In this document: one piece after another, positions 34,342 through 45,560 of the stretch
Numbering within the stretch: the stretch's first letter is position 1
How the letters are laid out: each line of letters begins with the position of its first letter
Source: Utricularia gibba
Lineage: Eukaryota > Streptophyta > Magnoliopsida > Lamiales > Lentibulariaceae
DNA length: 64,000 nucleotides
Direction of reading: 5' to 3'
Assembly: GCA_002189035.1 (NCBI GenBank)
Contig: NEEC01000010.1
Location: 992,001 to 1,056,000 of the forward strand
Program-made: the position numbers and the translations under genes
Notes under the pieces: model-generated
The model's input: only the letters and a program-made list of their open reading frames with translations
The model's database searches: none
Told to the model about the DNA's origin: nothing

Positions 34342-35885
34342 ATGGCGGAGGCCTCCAATTGTATGTGGGGTTATAGGAATTTTCAGATGATGTCTTTTAA
34401 GAAATTGTCGTCCAATGCAACCCCCATACGTGTATGGGGAAGAAGGATTTCTGGGAAGGGGGATGTGAAAGGTTGTTGCTTGAACAATTTCGAGAATCCG
34501 TTGCAAATCGGTGGCCAAAAAGCATCTCAAATTGTCCGCGTTTCTGGGGAAGTTGTTAATGTCGGGCACCATCGAGATAGCTCGGTTAATGGAACCATTA
34601 ATGGTAGCTCTGCTTCATCAGCTAGGTTCTGGGACCGATCCTCAACTGGGAAAATTGTGATCGCGGTTGATGTTGATGAGGGTAACTCAGATCTCAGGCG
34701 TTTGCCGTATCTTAAGTTTACGTTGATGAGGAATTCTCTCACAACTCTATCAGCAGAAGGTGTGATGTAGAAATGATTTGAGTCCTCTTGGTTTCGTTTT
34801 GCAGTTCTAGGGAACTTCGTATCAGCTCTCAATCAGTTCATCGCTGATCACTACTTTCAGAGTCACTCAGTTTCTGAGTATTACGTCTATGAGTTCTTCA
34901 AGGTACAGAAATGTAGTCAGCTGATCGATATGAGTTTCTGAACTTAGACTACGCCGAAAAAAATAGCATTCATTCGTGTGTTATTTGTTTTTCTTGCAGA
35001 TATGGAACTGTTCTCGTGCTGAAGGTATTACTCAAAATGCTTAGCTTGATGCTTAACTTACTATATGCACTCATTGCGGGCCAGCGCTGATGCTAATGAA
35101 CCATAGTTTCATCCGAACGTGTTTCATAATCACACGCAAAACAAGCCTTGGAATGCTTGTTGCATATTGATGTTGGAATGATGCCCGAAAAGCTGAATCG
35201 GTCCAAGCTAGAAGTATAGAACTGTTTTTTCTTTTTTACAAGGCAACTGATTACCGTGCTCTTCATCTTGGCAGCTGACATTCGTGTTCATGAGTTCTTC
35301 GAGACGCCTTATTTTAAGAAAGGAATATATCCGATTCCTGGTGCTAGAGAAGCTCTTCAGAACTTATCAGAAACATACAGTTTCTCTATCGTTACGTATG
35401 TCAACCAGCCCCTCAGCGGTCACTCAGCGCATTTTTTCTAAGCAATCTTCCTTGTACCCTTTTGGTTATGCTGCAGATCCAGGCAGAATGCCATCAAGGA
35501 GCAAACTGTCAACTGGATCGAGAAGCATTATCCAGGGCTGTTTCAAGAGATTCATTTCGGCAATCACTTTGCGTTAGATGGGAATTCAAGGCCAAAATCA
35601 GAGATTTGCAGGTATCTTTCTGCTGCTAGTTTTTCAAATGACCACATTAAAAGGGTGATTATCACCTTTTCCGTCAGGTCCTTGGGAGCCAAGATACTGA
35701 TCGATGACAATCCCAGATACGCTGCAGAGTGTGCTGATATCGGGATAAAGGTTCTTCTTTTCGATTATGAGAACTCGTATCCATGGTCCAAAAACGACAT
35801 CGTCCATCGCCACCCTCTTGTTACCAAGGTTCGGAACTGGAAGGAGGTTGAACATCAGCTAGCTTCATTGGCTGTTCACCAGTGA
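34342..35885 (+). CDS. HAD-superfamily NT5C-type (deoxy)nucleotidase-like protein
   Basis: Resembles the 5'(3')-deoxyribonucleotidase family (NT5C). Six exons: 34342-34681, 34805-34902, 35000-35024, 35275-35395, 35477-35611, 35678-35885, all canonical, giving 308 aa in frame. HAD motifs are visible: motif I IVIAVDVDEVLGNF at about residues 105-118, motif II IVTSRQ, a Lys in SRPKSEICR, and motif IV ILIDDNPRYAAEC, followed by VLLFDYENSYPW typical of the family. The roughly 100 residues before motif I are Ser/Arg-rich and may be a transit peptide. A role in nucleotide dephosphorylation is inferred from family; some plant members are uncharacterised. Convergent with the kinesin gene, 202 bp apart. 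Confidence 0.85.
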
Positions 35886-36087
35886 TCTCCCACTCTTGTT
35901 AGGACTTGCCATTCTTGGGGTCTCATGAATGTCTCAAAGAATGCTTAAAGTGTGTTAGTGTTTATAACTAATTGGAGCAGTGATTTAGAAACATTGGAAA
36001 GTCTAGAGAGTGTGTGTAAAATTATTTATATATGAATTAATTAGCCATTTTAAAAAAGTATGGTAGTGCCCTTCCCTTTTCTGTGTT

Positions 36088-39000
36088 TTACAAGTGTAAG
36101 AGATTGGATATCAAGTTCCATCCCATCCATGTCTTCTTGTCCGAGAGGGGAGCAAAATTGAGCTCGAACATCTCCCTGGAAATGGGTTGCTGCCCGGACT
36201 CGCAGAACCCGAAAAGCTTAGCCACAACCTCTGCACTCTCTTTGACATGCTGCATGTTCAAGGGATCAGTCCACAGCTTGCTCACTAGCTGAAGCCTTTT
36301 CTGCTTTCCTTCATGAGGGATGTTCCACTTCACGTACAAGGCCTCTCTTTCGTCTGCTGTAAGTTTTGAGCTCACCCTCCTTGCTAGATGCTCCCTTTCC
36401 TGCTTCAGGGCCTTGATGCTGAAAGCCACCAACAGTTAGGAGCAAGCATGTGTTGCAAAATGCACTGAATGGTATCATTTCACATACCTGGATGCTACTG
36501 AGCCAGCCGGATCGTCTCCAAGGAGGGCGGGACTGGCATTACCTACTTCATCAAGATGCTGCTCTAGCCATTTCAGCCTTCTGATCTCCACTTCCATGTA
36601 GATCTTATCAGAGGGATCTCCCTTAAATAAAAGATAGAACTGAGTGCGATGTATGATCGAAACATGGCAGACGTGCCACAGCATGATGATTTCCTTCTTT
36701 TGCTGCTCGGCCAAAACATTCCAAGGAATAGAACAAGATCGGCTTTGATCCTCTTCCTCTTCAGTTGAATCCGCCTCATTGGCCTCTTCCAGCTCCAACA
36801 CCTTGACAAAATAAATACTTTCATACCAATGATCATTTATCATATAAATCTATCTAATCTGCAATGGTTGAAAAAACACTCTACCTGGCAAACGAGAAGC
36901 TGCTTTTGGTACTGTAACTTGGCAACCCGCTCTTTCAGCTCTGTGACATAGGACTTGATGCCTTGAATGTTATCTTCAGTTGCCTTCTTGAACATCCTTT
37001 GCATTTTCTTCATACTAATAGAACTCGAGTGTTTCTGAGCTGAGCTATTTTCCCTTGACAAAGTACTACCAGAATTTTCCCCCAGGGACCCCATTTGGTC
37101 TGTGAAGCGGTGGAGCTCTGTTCTCGATTTCATTATCTGGCAACTTGCAAGAAGACATCGGTGAGCAAGGGGATCGCAGTATGTTGGGCATATTTGAAGC
37201 AGTACTTAAGGTGAACGGTAGGCCTTTTTTCTTTCTCAAAGAAGCCGTCTTTGAGTCTGGGGTCTCCTCGCCTTGATGTGTCAGTAATATGTCTATAGAT
37301 CTCTGCGCATTCTCTAGCTTCTGTTCTACAACTGCAATGTCTCTTTCGTGGGAGTTAAGTCGGGCAATCTCTTCTCTCAATGTGGCTCTATCTTTTAACT
37401 CAAATTCTTCAGGAGCGATATTTGTTGCATGCATCGCCTTGATTTCTGATAGCATCTTTGCAATTGTCTCTGCACTCTCCTCACTTCCAAGCTTCTGCGA
37501 AGTGACTTCCTTGTGGAGCAGGTCAAGTGCACGATTTGCTTCATCACCAAGCTGTCGTTGTCTTGTCTCGAGTTTTCTAATTTCATTGATCAATATATCA
37601 GCAGAAGCTGATGATTTCCTCAGCATCTTGCTGCTCTTCATTATGGAAACGGATTTCCCAGGAAGTGAATCGCTCTCGGCATTGAAAGAGAGGCGCTTCA
37701 CAACCTGAGAGGAAGGTCCATAATTTTCTGAATCCTGAAAAGAGAGCAGCAGCATCGAAGGAAGATTAAAGGCAAAAATCAGATGCAAAAAATAAAGAAA
37801 TCCAGACAATGAAAGTTTGTACCATACCTTATGTTCTTTGTTTGAGTTTCGTTCTAACTGTAGTTGTGATTGTGCATGGTCCCGCTCTCGCTTCAGTTCA
37901 TTGATCTCCATTTCCATCTGAAAGAAAGAAAAACTCTGTCACAAATTTGAAGTCCTAAAAATGAAAATGGAGGATTGAAACTGTTACTTGTCAGAAGGCT
38001 CAGCTCACCTGTTCTATTTTCAACTCCTTTTCCCTCAGCAGAGACCTTAAGTTGATGTGGAAGCAGATATTTCAGGGCTCCGGAGCTCTGCTTCAAGCCT
38101 AGCAACTTCCTGTTGAAGATGCTTCACCAGCTGCTTCTTCTCAATGACCTAATTTAGTTGGGAAAACCCATAATTAGTACAAGAAAACAGTGCCCACCAG
38201 GCCACTAAAGTCCCATACCATGTTCACTTGTGCTGTGTTTTTTACTTCCTTTGCACTTGTTGCAAATACAAGAGTATTTCTTGATTGCTCCATGTGCACC
38301 AAGGCAGGACTCAGAGTGCAAATTATTGCTGTTCGAGCATTCCCACCAAGAGAAGTTTGAAGAATCCTTGTTAGTTTCGAGTTTCTGTAAGGAATGTGAC
38401 CTGATTTGTCTCCACTACTGCAATCCAACATAGAAACACACTGCATTATTCTCTCACATACATCCATATCCAACATCTGTCTCTTTACTAGTTACACAAA
38501 AGGTGCCAACCTCAGTTTTCTGATCACGGTTGCCAAGGTCAGCAAGCTTTTGTTGATATGGCTACCTTCCTTTAACCTCACCCCATCCGATTTTGTTTGA
38601 GATGCGCGCTCGCTGCCCGCGAGATCCACTAGATTCTGCAGGAGTCCAGAGCCGAGTACTTAGCATGACTCATAATTCTTAACATTGAGCATGAAGTATA
38701 TAGGACAAGCTCTCACCAAGGTTGCCATGAATGATTTCACCGACTCCTTGTCTTCTCTGAGACTGCTCTCAATGGTCTGAAACTTAAAAATTTGGACTTC
38801 TGCTGTCTGAAAGGAACCAGAATAATGTATTGCAAAACAGACTTACCAGCCTGATTATCTGGTGCGACCTTGAGCTTTGATCATTAAGAGCAGTTTCTCC
38901 GACCTGCCGTTGTGCTGCAGTAAATGTTAACAATACAAAGTTGAAGTTTTTATCCACTTCTTCCCAGAATGCCAAAGAACAACAAAAAAAAAAATCCATG

Positions 39001-39954
39001 CTGCTTTTGTACCTTCGCACACACTTATCAAATGCCTCAAGTGTTGACCATCCACAATAACTTCTTCTGTTAACATATCAACAACTGTTCCTCTCTGCAC
39101 AAACAAGAGCGTGTTTCGAAGCCGAATATAATTGAAACCAAACTGATAGCTTTAAGTTGAGAAGTTCACCTCATGATCATCAAGTAAGCGGCGGGCACCG
39201 GAGTCTCTGTTCAGAAGATCTATAACAGTTTCATTGTATATCTCCAGAGCAGAAAACTTGATTGAGAAATCCCTCTCCCGTGTCTGTAAGATGAAAATCA
39301 AATCTTTCCCAAAGGAGGGTTGCAGTTTTTGCAAGATATCTGAAACTGGTCAGCGAGCAGACGTACTAGGCTGATGTGCTGATAGATGTCTTTGATTGCA
39401 TGCTCGGTGACACCTCTCATGGTGAAGGTCTTCCCACTGCTCGTTTGCCCGTATGCGAAAATGGTTGCTGCCAAATGAAATGGATATCAAAGAAGTAGCT
39501 CGAATGCTCCATACTCGCATACACACAAATCTAAACATCTTACCATTAATTCCGCTGAGAGCCGATAGAGCAACATCCTTAGCACCATCTTCATAAACTT
39601 CAGAGGTAGAGGAACTTGGCCCAAACACCTTATCTATGAAGCAGGCACTATTGTCACTTCATCTACACACTTAGAACTTCGAAACTGAAGAGGGTTATGA
39701 AGGAGAATGAATGTACCAAATATATAGGATCCGGAAACCCGATCATGAGAAATGTTCTTCGAAACAATGGTATGCTCATCTGGAATATCCCAAGCCACAA
39801 GTTCATAGGAGCCTAGTTCTCTTGAACTCAGTGGCCTCATACGAACCGTCACCAAGATATTCTCCTCCTGGGGTTTTGTTCCACCAGGAGTACATGCTGG
39901 AGTCCTCCTGATCTTTGATGACGGTGTCTCTGGTGCTAGCATTGGCATCCTCAT
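36088..39954 (-). CDS. Kinesin-7, NACK/HINKEL-TETRASPORE type
   Basis: Plus-end motor of the phragmoplast; NACK kinesins bind and activate a MAPKKK (NPK1/ANP) for cell-plate expansion. Fourteen exons: 39954-39717, 39633-39544, 39467-39367, 39283-39170, 39094-39013, 38914-38847, 38776-38717, 38635-38511, 38417-38219, 38148-38009, 37917-37828, 37734-36885, 36801-36488, 36418-36088; about 933 aa. N-terminus [16 protein letters not shown]-loop [15 protein letters not shown], switch [14 protein letters not shown], switch [28 protein letters not shown], then coiled coils and the NACK C-terminal domain ([37 protein letters not shown]). Two frame breaks: about one base is missing near 38046 (after STST, before [10 protein letters not shown]), and the frame switches between about 37070 and 37130 (net +1 or -2), next to C-runs at 37079-37083 and 37089-37092. 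Confidence 0.9.
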
Positions 39955-40292
39955 GGACAAGAATTTTTACCCCCTGAATCCAAAAACAAAAAAAAGAAGC
40001 AAATTCACCTTTCTAAGCAAACAACTGGGGGTTCAGTTAGAAAATGGAAAAACTTCAGATCACAGAGCATCGAAAACTAATCAGCGTGCGATTCAGTTTG
40101 AAATAAAACGACTTTATCGAAACCCAGAATCTGAAAACAAGGAAATAGAAAGGCAGCAAACCCAGATACAAGCAGTGATGAGAAAATCTTTGGGTTTGGT
40201 GGCTGGATTGGGAAACCAGGTCTCTTGGATAGATAGCAAAATGGATGCACTTTCTATTTTGTTGTTCGAATTTCAGGGGATGGGAATCAAGT

Positions 40293-40366
40293 AACGGCTA
40301 GTTGCTTTTCCAATTTCCAGCCGTTTTTCTTGAAACAATATTAATTATCCCGTTTTTTCGACCGTT
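40293..40366. promoter_or_regulatory. Cluster of four AACGG cores (MSA-like) upstream of the kinesin
   Basis: AACGG at 40293-40297 (plus) and CCGTT at 40321-40325, 40350-40354 and 40362-40366 (minus-strand AACGG), about 340-410 bp upstream of the kinesin ATG. AACGG is the core of the mitosis-specific activator element bound by MYB3R factors, which controls NACK kinesins and B-type cyclins at G2/M. The cores are seen; flanks match the full consensus only partly (AACGGCTA is the best). Confidence 0.65.
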
Positions 40367-40418
40367 ACTCTTGTCTCATAGTGGAGACGTACCTATTTGA
40401 GCTTCGAACCGTGCTCTC

Positions 40419-42332
40419 GGCCCATTATTTGAAATGGGTTACATATCCTTCCTTTCTTTATTATTATTATTATTATTATTATTATAAAAGATAGGACAAC
40501 TCAATAAAAGATTTTATCTTCAAGATAAATATCAGATAGATGTAAATAAAAAAAAACTAATGAAAATCATAGGTTTGGTAATCAAATATAGTAAAAGTTT
40601 TTCATGTCACACATAGGACCTGCTAATCTTTTAATTCAAACCTTTATATATGGACTAAATATTGGGTCGAATCGAATTGAACTTAAGCCTTTTCAGGGTG
40701 AGTTTAGGGTCATTTTAAAAAAATGGTCAACGTCACATTATCTCTCGCACACTTAAATAATATATATATATATAGGATGATCATTTTTTCACATAATATC
40801 TGACACATGATAAAATTCTAAGTAAGTTTGCCACCCTCATTTCATGTAGCTTATGGATTGCAATTTGGTTTAATATAGATTTAATATGAAGATGGAATTC
40901 ATTCTTAATTCCAACCATCACAAAAAAATAATAATCAATGTGGAATGTTGGAACTTCTTATTCAATAACATATACTCCAACACATTTCAAAAATGATATC
41001 TCAATTTATTATTATTTCATTTTTTGTGCCACTAATTTAATTTTTTTTAAAAAAAAGTTTCATGGGTAAGAATATGATGAAAAGGCAGGAGCAACCACTC
41101 CGGCACAAGAGCGACGCGGCTGCATATTCAGGGGACGGCATCACGTTGTGTCTCCTCAGCCAACTCGAATCCGGGACACGTAGACACGCACACCATATCT
41201 TTGTCCCGCCTCTCCCCGAACAAACACACGCCGCTTCTGGTAGGAATCGGGCACATCGGTCGCCCCAATTCCCCCTTCTTTCCTTTCGCACACGATCATA
41301 TAACACATGCACATGTTTTTTAAACACAAATATAATCAACATAATTAATCTAAATTGTGGACACCATTAAAATATTTTGATTTAATCAGCGTAAATATTT
41401 ATTTATGTTAAATAAGTTTTTTTTTTTAATAAAATGCTGCATACCCATTTTGTTTTGGTAACTAATCAGCACGGAAAACGGTGCACATGTGGGTCGCATT
41501 CATTGCCTGCAGGTGTAGGTTGACTATGCGCCAGCCCATCCCCCATTTACATTTTCTAATAAAAAACAATATTATAATCTTTAACAAAATAAAAATCCCA
41601 CTGTGATTTTCAAATTAATTAACAAAAAAAGAAACGATTGTCTACAGCACATGTGACATTAGCTGCTAATACACACGTCTCTTTCGAGTATCTCAACGCC
41701 TTATACCCTAAGGAGAACATACCACACGCTGTGTTCTCATAAAGTGTGCAATTAATAATTAAATAACGCCAATAGCTCCCTATTAATTAAATTCCAGATA
41801 TCTTATCACTAACCTACATTCTCCAATAGGTAATGATTTTATTTTTTTTCAACAATGTAAAAATAAATGGAAAATGATAAATACAAATTTACTTACTCAT
41901 ATTTTTTTCTGTGTAAACCAAAAAATGATAAATATAATACAGAAGATTAGTTTATATTAATTATTAAGTTAATTTATTATACTAAAATATAAAGTTATTC
42001 TTTATCTATTTTCATAACATTATATGCAAATTTTATGCCAAGTATGTAATAAATAATTCTTTTATGTTTCAAATCATTTTTATTTTTGTATCAATTAATC
42101 TTATCCATATCATTATGCCCTAAATTAAACCATTCTAGTTTACTGTGATTGATTTGACTCCACACTTGACATAGCCCCGGGCAGGCCAAATTTATGTATC
42201 GGTAGTAACGTGCATATATAAATCGTGTGTTTAGTGTGAGGGGTGGCGTGTACACTTGGGATTGGCTGAGGTGTAGGAGGGTGCCCTCTATATATAAAGG
42301 CTCAATAATTCACCTCCCGGTGGAGCCATACC
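40419..42332. other. Intergenic DNA with simple repeats
   Basis: A (TTA)n run at about 40459-40486 and an (AT)n run at about 40759-40774. A moderately GC-rich stretch at 41080-41300 is open on both strands but matches nothing I know. GGCCCATTA occurs at 40419-40427. A TATA-like TATATATAAAGG near 42289-42300 is the likely core promoter of the SAUR gene. Confidence 0.5.
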
Positions 42333-42689
42333 ATGACCATGAGAGGGAAGCTCACGAAGCTGAAATCCGTCCTCAAGAGAATGCAATCCTTCAAGTTCAG
42401 CCGCGGCGGCGCATCCACCGCCGTCGCGAATAGCGCGTTGGACGGCGAACTGGGTGCCAAGGACCTGCACACCGTCTACGTGGGGAAATCGAGGCGGCGG
42501 TACCTTATTTCGTCCGACGTCCTCGAGAATCCGCTGTTCCGAGAGCTCGCCAGTCGCCGCCACGACGGCGAGGCGTCGATCAGCGTCGGATGTGAGGTGG
42601 TGCTGTTCGAGCACCTCCTTTGGATGCTGGGAAATGCCGATCTTCAGCCAGAGTCGCTGGACGAACTCGCTCAGTTTTACGCGGATTGA
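42333..42689 (+). CDS. SAUR-like auxin-responsive protein
   Basis: Single-exon, GC-rich 118-aa gene, as usual for SAURs. After a basic N-terminus (MTMRGKLTKLKSVLKRMQSF) comes the SAUR core: LHTVYVGKSRRRYLISSDVL, NPLFRELASR and VGCEVVLFEHLLWMLGNAD. SAURs inhibit PP2C.D phosphatases and thereby activate plasma-membrane H+-ATPase; a growth role here is inferred from family. The stop falls soon after the core, giving a short C-terminus (LDELAQFYAD). A TATA box lies about 40 bp upstream of the ATG. A second ATG at codon 3 is possible. No neighbouring SAUR copies are present. Confidence 0.88.
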   Translation: MTMRGKLTKLKSVLKRMQSFKFSRGGASTAVANSALDGELGAKDLHTVYVGKSRRRYLISSDVLENPLFRELASRRHDGEASISVGCEVVLFEHLLWMLGNADLQPESLDELAQFYAD

Positions 42690-45209
42690 TCGTGGCGGGG
42701 AATATTCCATTGGTGATGACTTGTAACTGAAATAATGGGGGCATCCGGTGCCGTGATCTTGTACAGTCACGCGCACCGTATGGTTTGTAGTTTATATGAT
42801 AAATTAGTTTTGTTTTTTTAATGATATATTATTACTACTCCTCCTCCTGTGGCCACGCCCAATTGCGCCTTGTAAGAGAAAGAACAAGATGAGTATCTTA
42901 TCTTAATCAAATACGACAAAACACATTATAATAATGGTAACAATAGCACATCCAATAGGCGGTAAGAAAGGCCCAGTCAAAGTGGCTTTCTCCACAGTAA
43001 CACAGTAATATCCTACAGTTGCTTAAACCGCCCTAGAGGGACGTGAATTAGCATATAATTTAATAGTTTAATTAATCATTTATTTGAATTATTTATAAAA
43101 TTGAAAATGTGTTTATTGCATAGATTTTAGTGAATTTTTGTTTATGGTGATTTTAGTTTACCAATTTGGTGCACCGAATTGAAATACCGAATCCTGATGT
43201 GGTGATTTTAGGTGCATTCCTCGTGCGTATAAAACATGTGTATTTTTATAATGGATGTAATGATTAATGGACACCGATATTGCAACCAAATAAACAAAAT
43301 GACCTGGAAATAAAAAAACAAAAATAAATAAATAGGAGCAGTTGATAAAAGTTGGGTAAAAACGGGTACCACATATCCTCAGGGGTTGAAAAGACGTAAG
43401 AGAGCTCTAATGCGCAACGGCGGAGCGCGTTTTCCGGCTTTGTTCATCCAATCATCTTCACTCTCTTTTTTTATTTAAAAAATCACAATAAATATTTAAA
43501 TATGCAATCAATCAAATACGAATTTCATGAGTTAATGAGTGAGATACTCTACATTTTTAAAAACATTTTCATATTACCCTACTTTTTAAATTTATTGTTA
43601 TTTTACCTGAGTTTTTAAACAGAATTAGTAATATACCTTATCTTTTGTCATTACTTTTATATTACCTCAATTAAAAGATTAAATGGGTAAATACCTCAAC
43701 TTTTTTCATTTACTTTTTTATTTATATTAACTTTATAAAAACTTTGCAATATTAACAAAATAGAGTTATTTTTTCATTTTATCTTATCTTTATGATTTTT
43801 TATATATTTTAGTTTTAATAAATTTATTGGATACATTTTTTTGATATATTAATATTATTAAAAATATACTTTTATTTTCATAATTTAATATTTCAATAGA
43901 AGGTTTAAATTCAGTATTTATACTTTAGTAATAGTATAATACTAGTTTTTCGAAATTCATGATTATACTTTATAATTTTCATGAAACACATTTTTGTAGT
44001 ATATTGGATAGGAATTGTTTAAACCCACGTCAGAGCCGCCTAGCTTGATGGCGGTTTCCACCGATTAGACGGTAAATTCATAAATAGCAAAGATAAGAAA
44101 TCGAATTCCCCCTTAGATGATTTATAGAGCAGTGATTTATGGTTCATATATTAATATTATTAAAAATATAGTTTATTTTCAGACTTTATAGTTTCAATTA
44201 AAGATTTAAATTAATTATTTATATTTTAGTTATAATATAATATTAAGGTTTTCGAAATTTTAGAGATTAAAATAAAGGTAAATAAATTTTATTATTATGA
44301 TTTAGTTAGTTTAAGGTTATAATATCAGATTTTAAGTTTTCAATTCAAGATTATGATTTAGATTATTTAACTTTATCGTTTGAAATTTAATTTTAGAATT
44401 TAAAGTTTAAAGATGAAAATAAAGATAAATTTCTAATATAGATGAGGATAAATAAAAATGTAAACAGAGGTAAAATACAAAGAAAAAGAATAACTAAGGT
44501 AAAATGACAATAAAAAATGTTAAAAAGGTAAAAAAAAAAATGCATTAAAGTGTAAAAGGTAAATCAACAATAAATATGTTCTGACAAGGGTATTTAACAA
44601 AATCACCCCTAATTTCATATCTTTTGGATCCGATTTGTGTGAGGGAGTTATTTTCGTGAATTTCGATAATAATAATGAGATTTACTAGGATCACGTGCGA
44701 AAAGAGAGCATCCCATGTGTGTGGGCCTCCATTGTGCGATGTAATCAAAACCATAGAAAGGAGTGTATTCATATTTGGATAACATATTTTGTTGGGCCCC
44801 AGTCGTAAATTATATCGAAATAATTTTTCTATTTAATTCTTTATTAATGATATGTCAAGCAATGTTTTTCCTCCATCCATCCATCCGTCCATATTTTAGT
44901 AATATTTTACACAAATATAATTACAAATTTGTTTCAATGACTTGTTTTATGTAAATTAATCCACCAAACAAATGGTTCATTTAAGGCCGACTTGAATTGA
45001 TTTGATTTTTGTAAGCGTAAATTAAAAAAAAGGTTAGTAATTTTTGGGTGGACAGAAGAACATGACATAGTCTCAAGGGGCGACTGCCCAAAACGACATG
45101 ACAGCATCTTTTGTCTCTAGTTGTTTCTGCGATCCCTTCACCCTTTGAAACACACCGTTTTTTTTTTTTTTTGGTTAATTTCATAACAATAATAAACTAA
45201 TTAATACAC
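42690..45209. other. AT-rich intergenic DNA
   Basis: No gene recognised. A short block at about 44025-44110 (CGCCTAGCTTGATGGCGG, then GAATTCCCCCTTAG) has a SINE-like look, but no tail or target duplication can be defined. A (CCAT)n run lies near 44873-44890. Confidence 0.4.
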
Positions 45210-45560
45210 GAGTATGGGTCCACCACCACTACTGTGGATGGACGTCCAAACAAGGGCAAGCCAGCCAGCCAGATGTAGGTGAGTCTCCTAGGAGTAGGGT
45301 GACGGCCCACCACCACTACTGTGGTCCCGCGCCTACCGTCACGTATCTCTCCCTCGGCCTCCGCGCCTTTTTAAACCTACCCCTCGCCCCCAGGGTTTTC
45401 ACTGTTGTATTTTTACGATAAGGTGGAGGGTCCAACGAGTGGGTAAATGTGTAATTTCCTCGTTGAAATCAAGGAGAAGAAACTTGCGGGCCGGGTGTGT
45501 GTTGGATCTGAAGTTGAGCCGTTGTTCGTCTTCATCGCGACAACCATGTTCACGCCCTAA
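45210..45560. other. GC-rich island with an 18-bp direct repeat
   Basis: CCACCACCACTACTGTGG occurs at 45220-45237 and 45307-45324, 87 bp apart. The island continues into CGCCTTTTTAAACC and CCCTCGCCCCCAGGG. It stands out against AT-rich flanks and may be a promoter or old gene remnant; no ORF supports a protein. Confidence 0.35.

Noticed and set aside
34527-34832. Minus-strand ORF opposite the NT5C-like gene
   Set aside because: It is the antisense shadow of the first two exons and has no domain.
41062-41370. ORFs on both strands in a GC-rich patch
   Set aside because: Open frames on both strands without codon or domain support suggest composition, not coding.
44025-44110. Possible SINE
   Set aside because: No clear A/B boxes at proper spacing, no tail and no target duplication.
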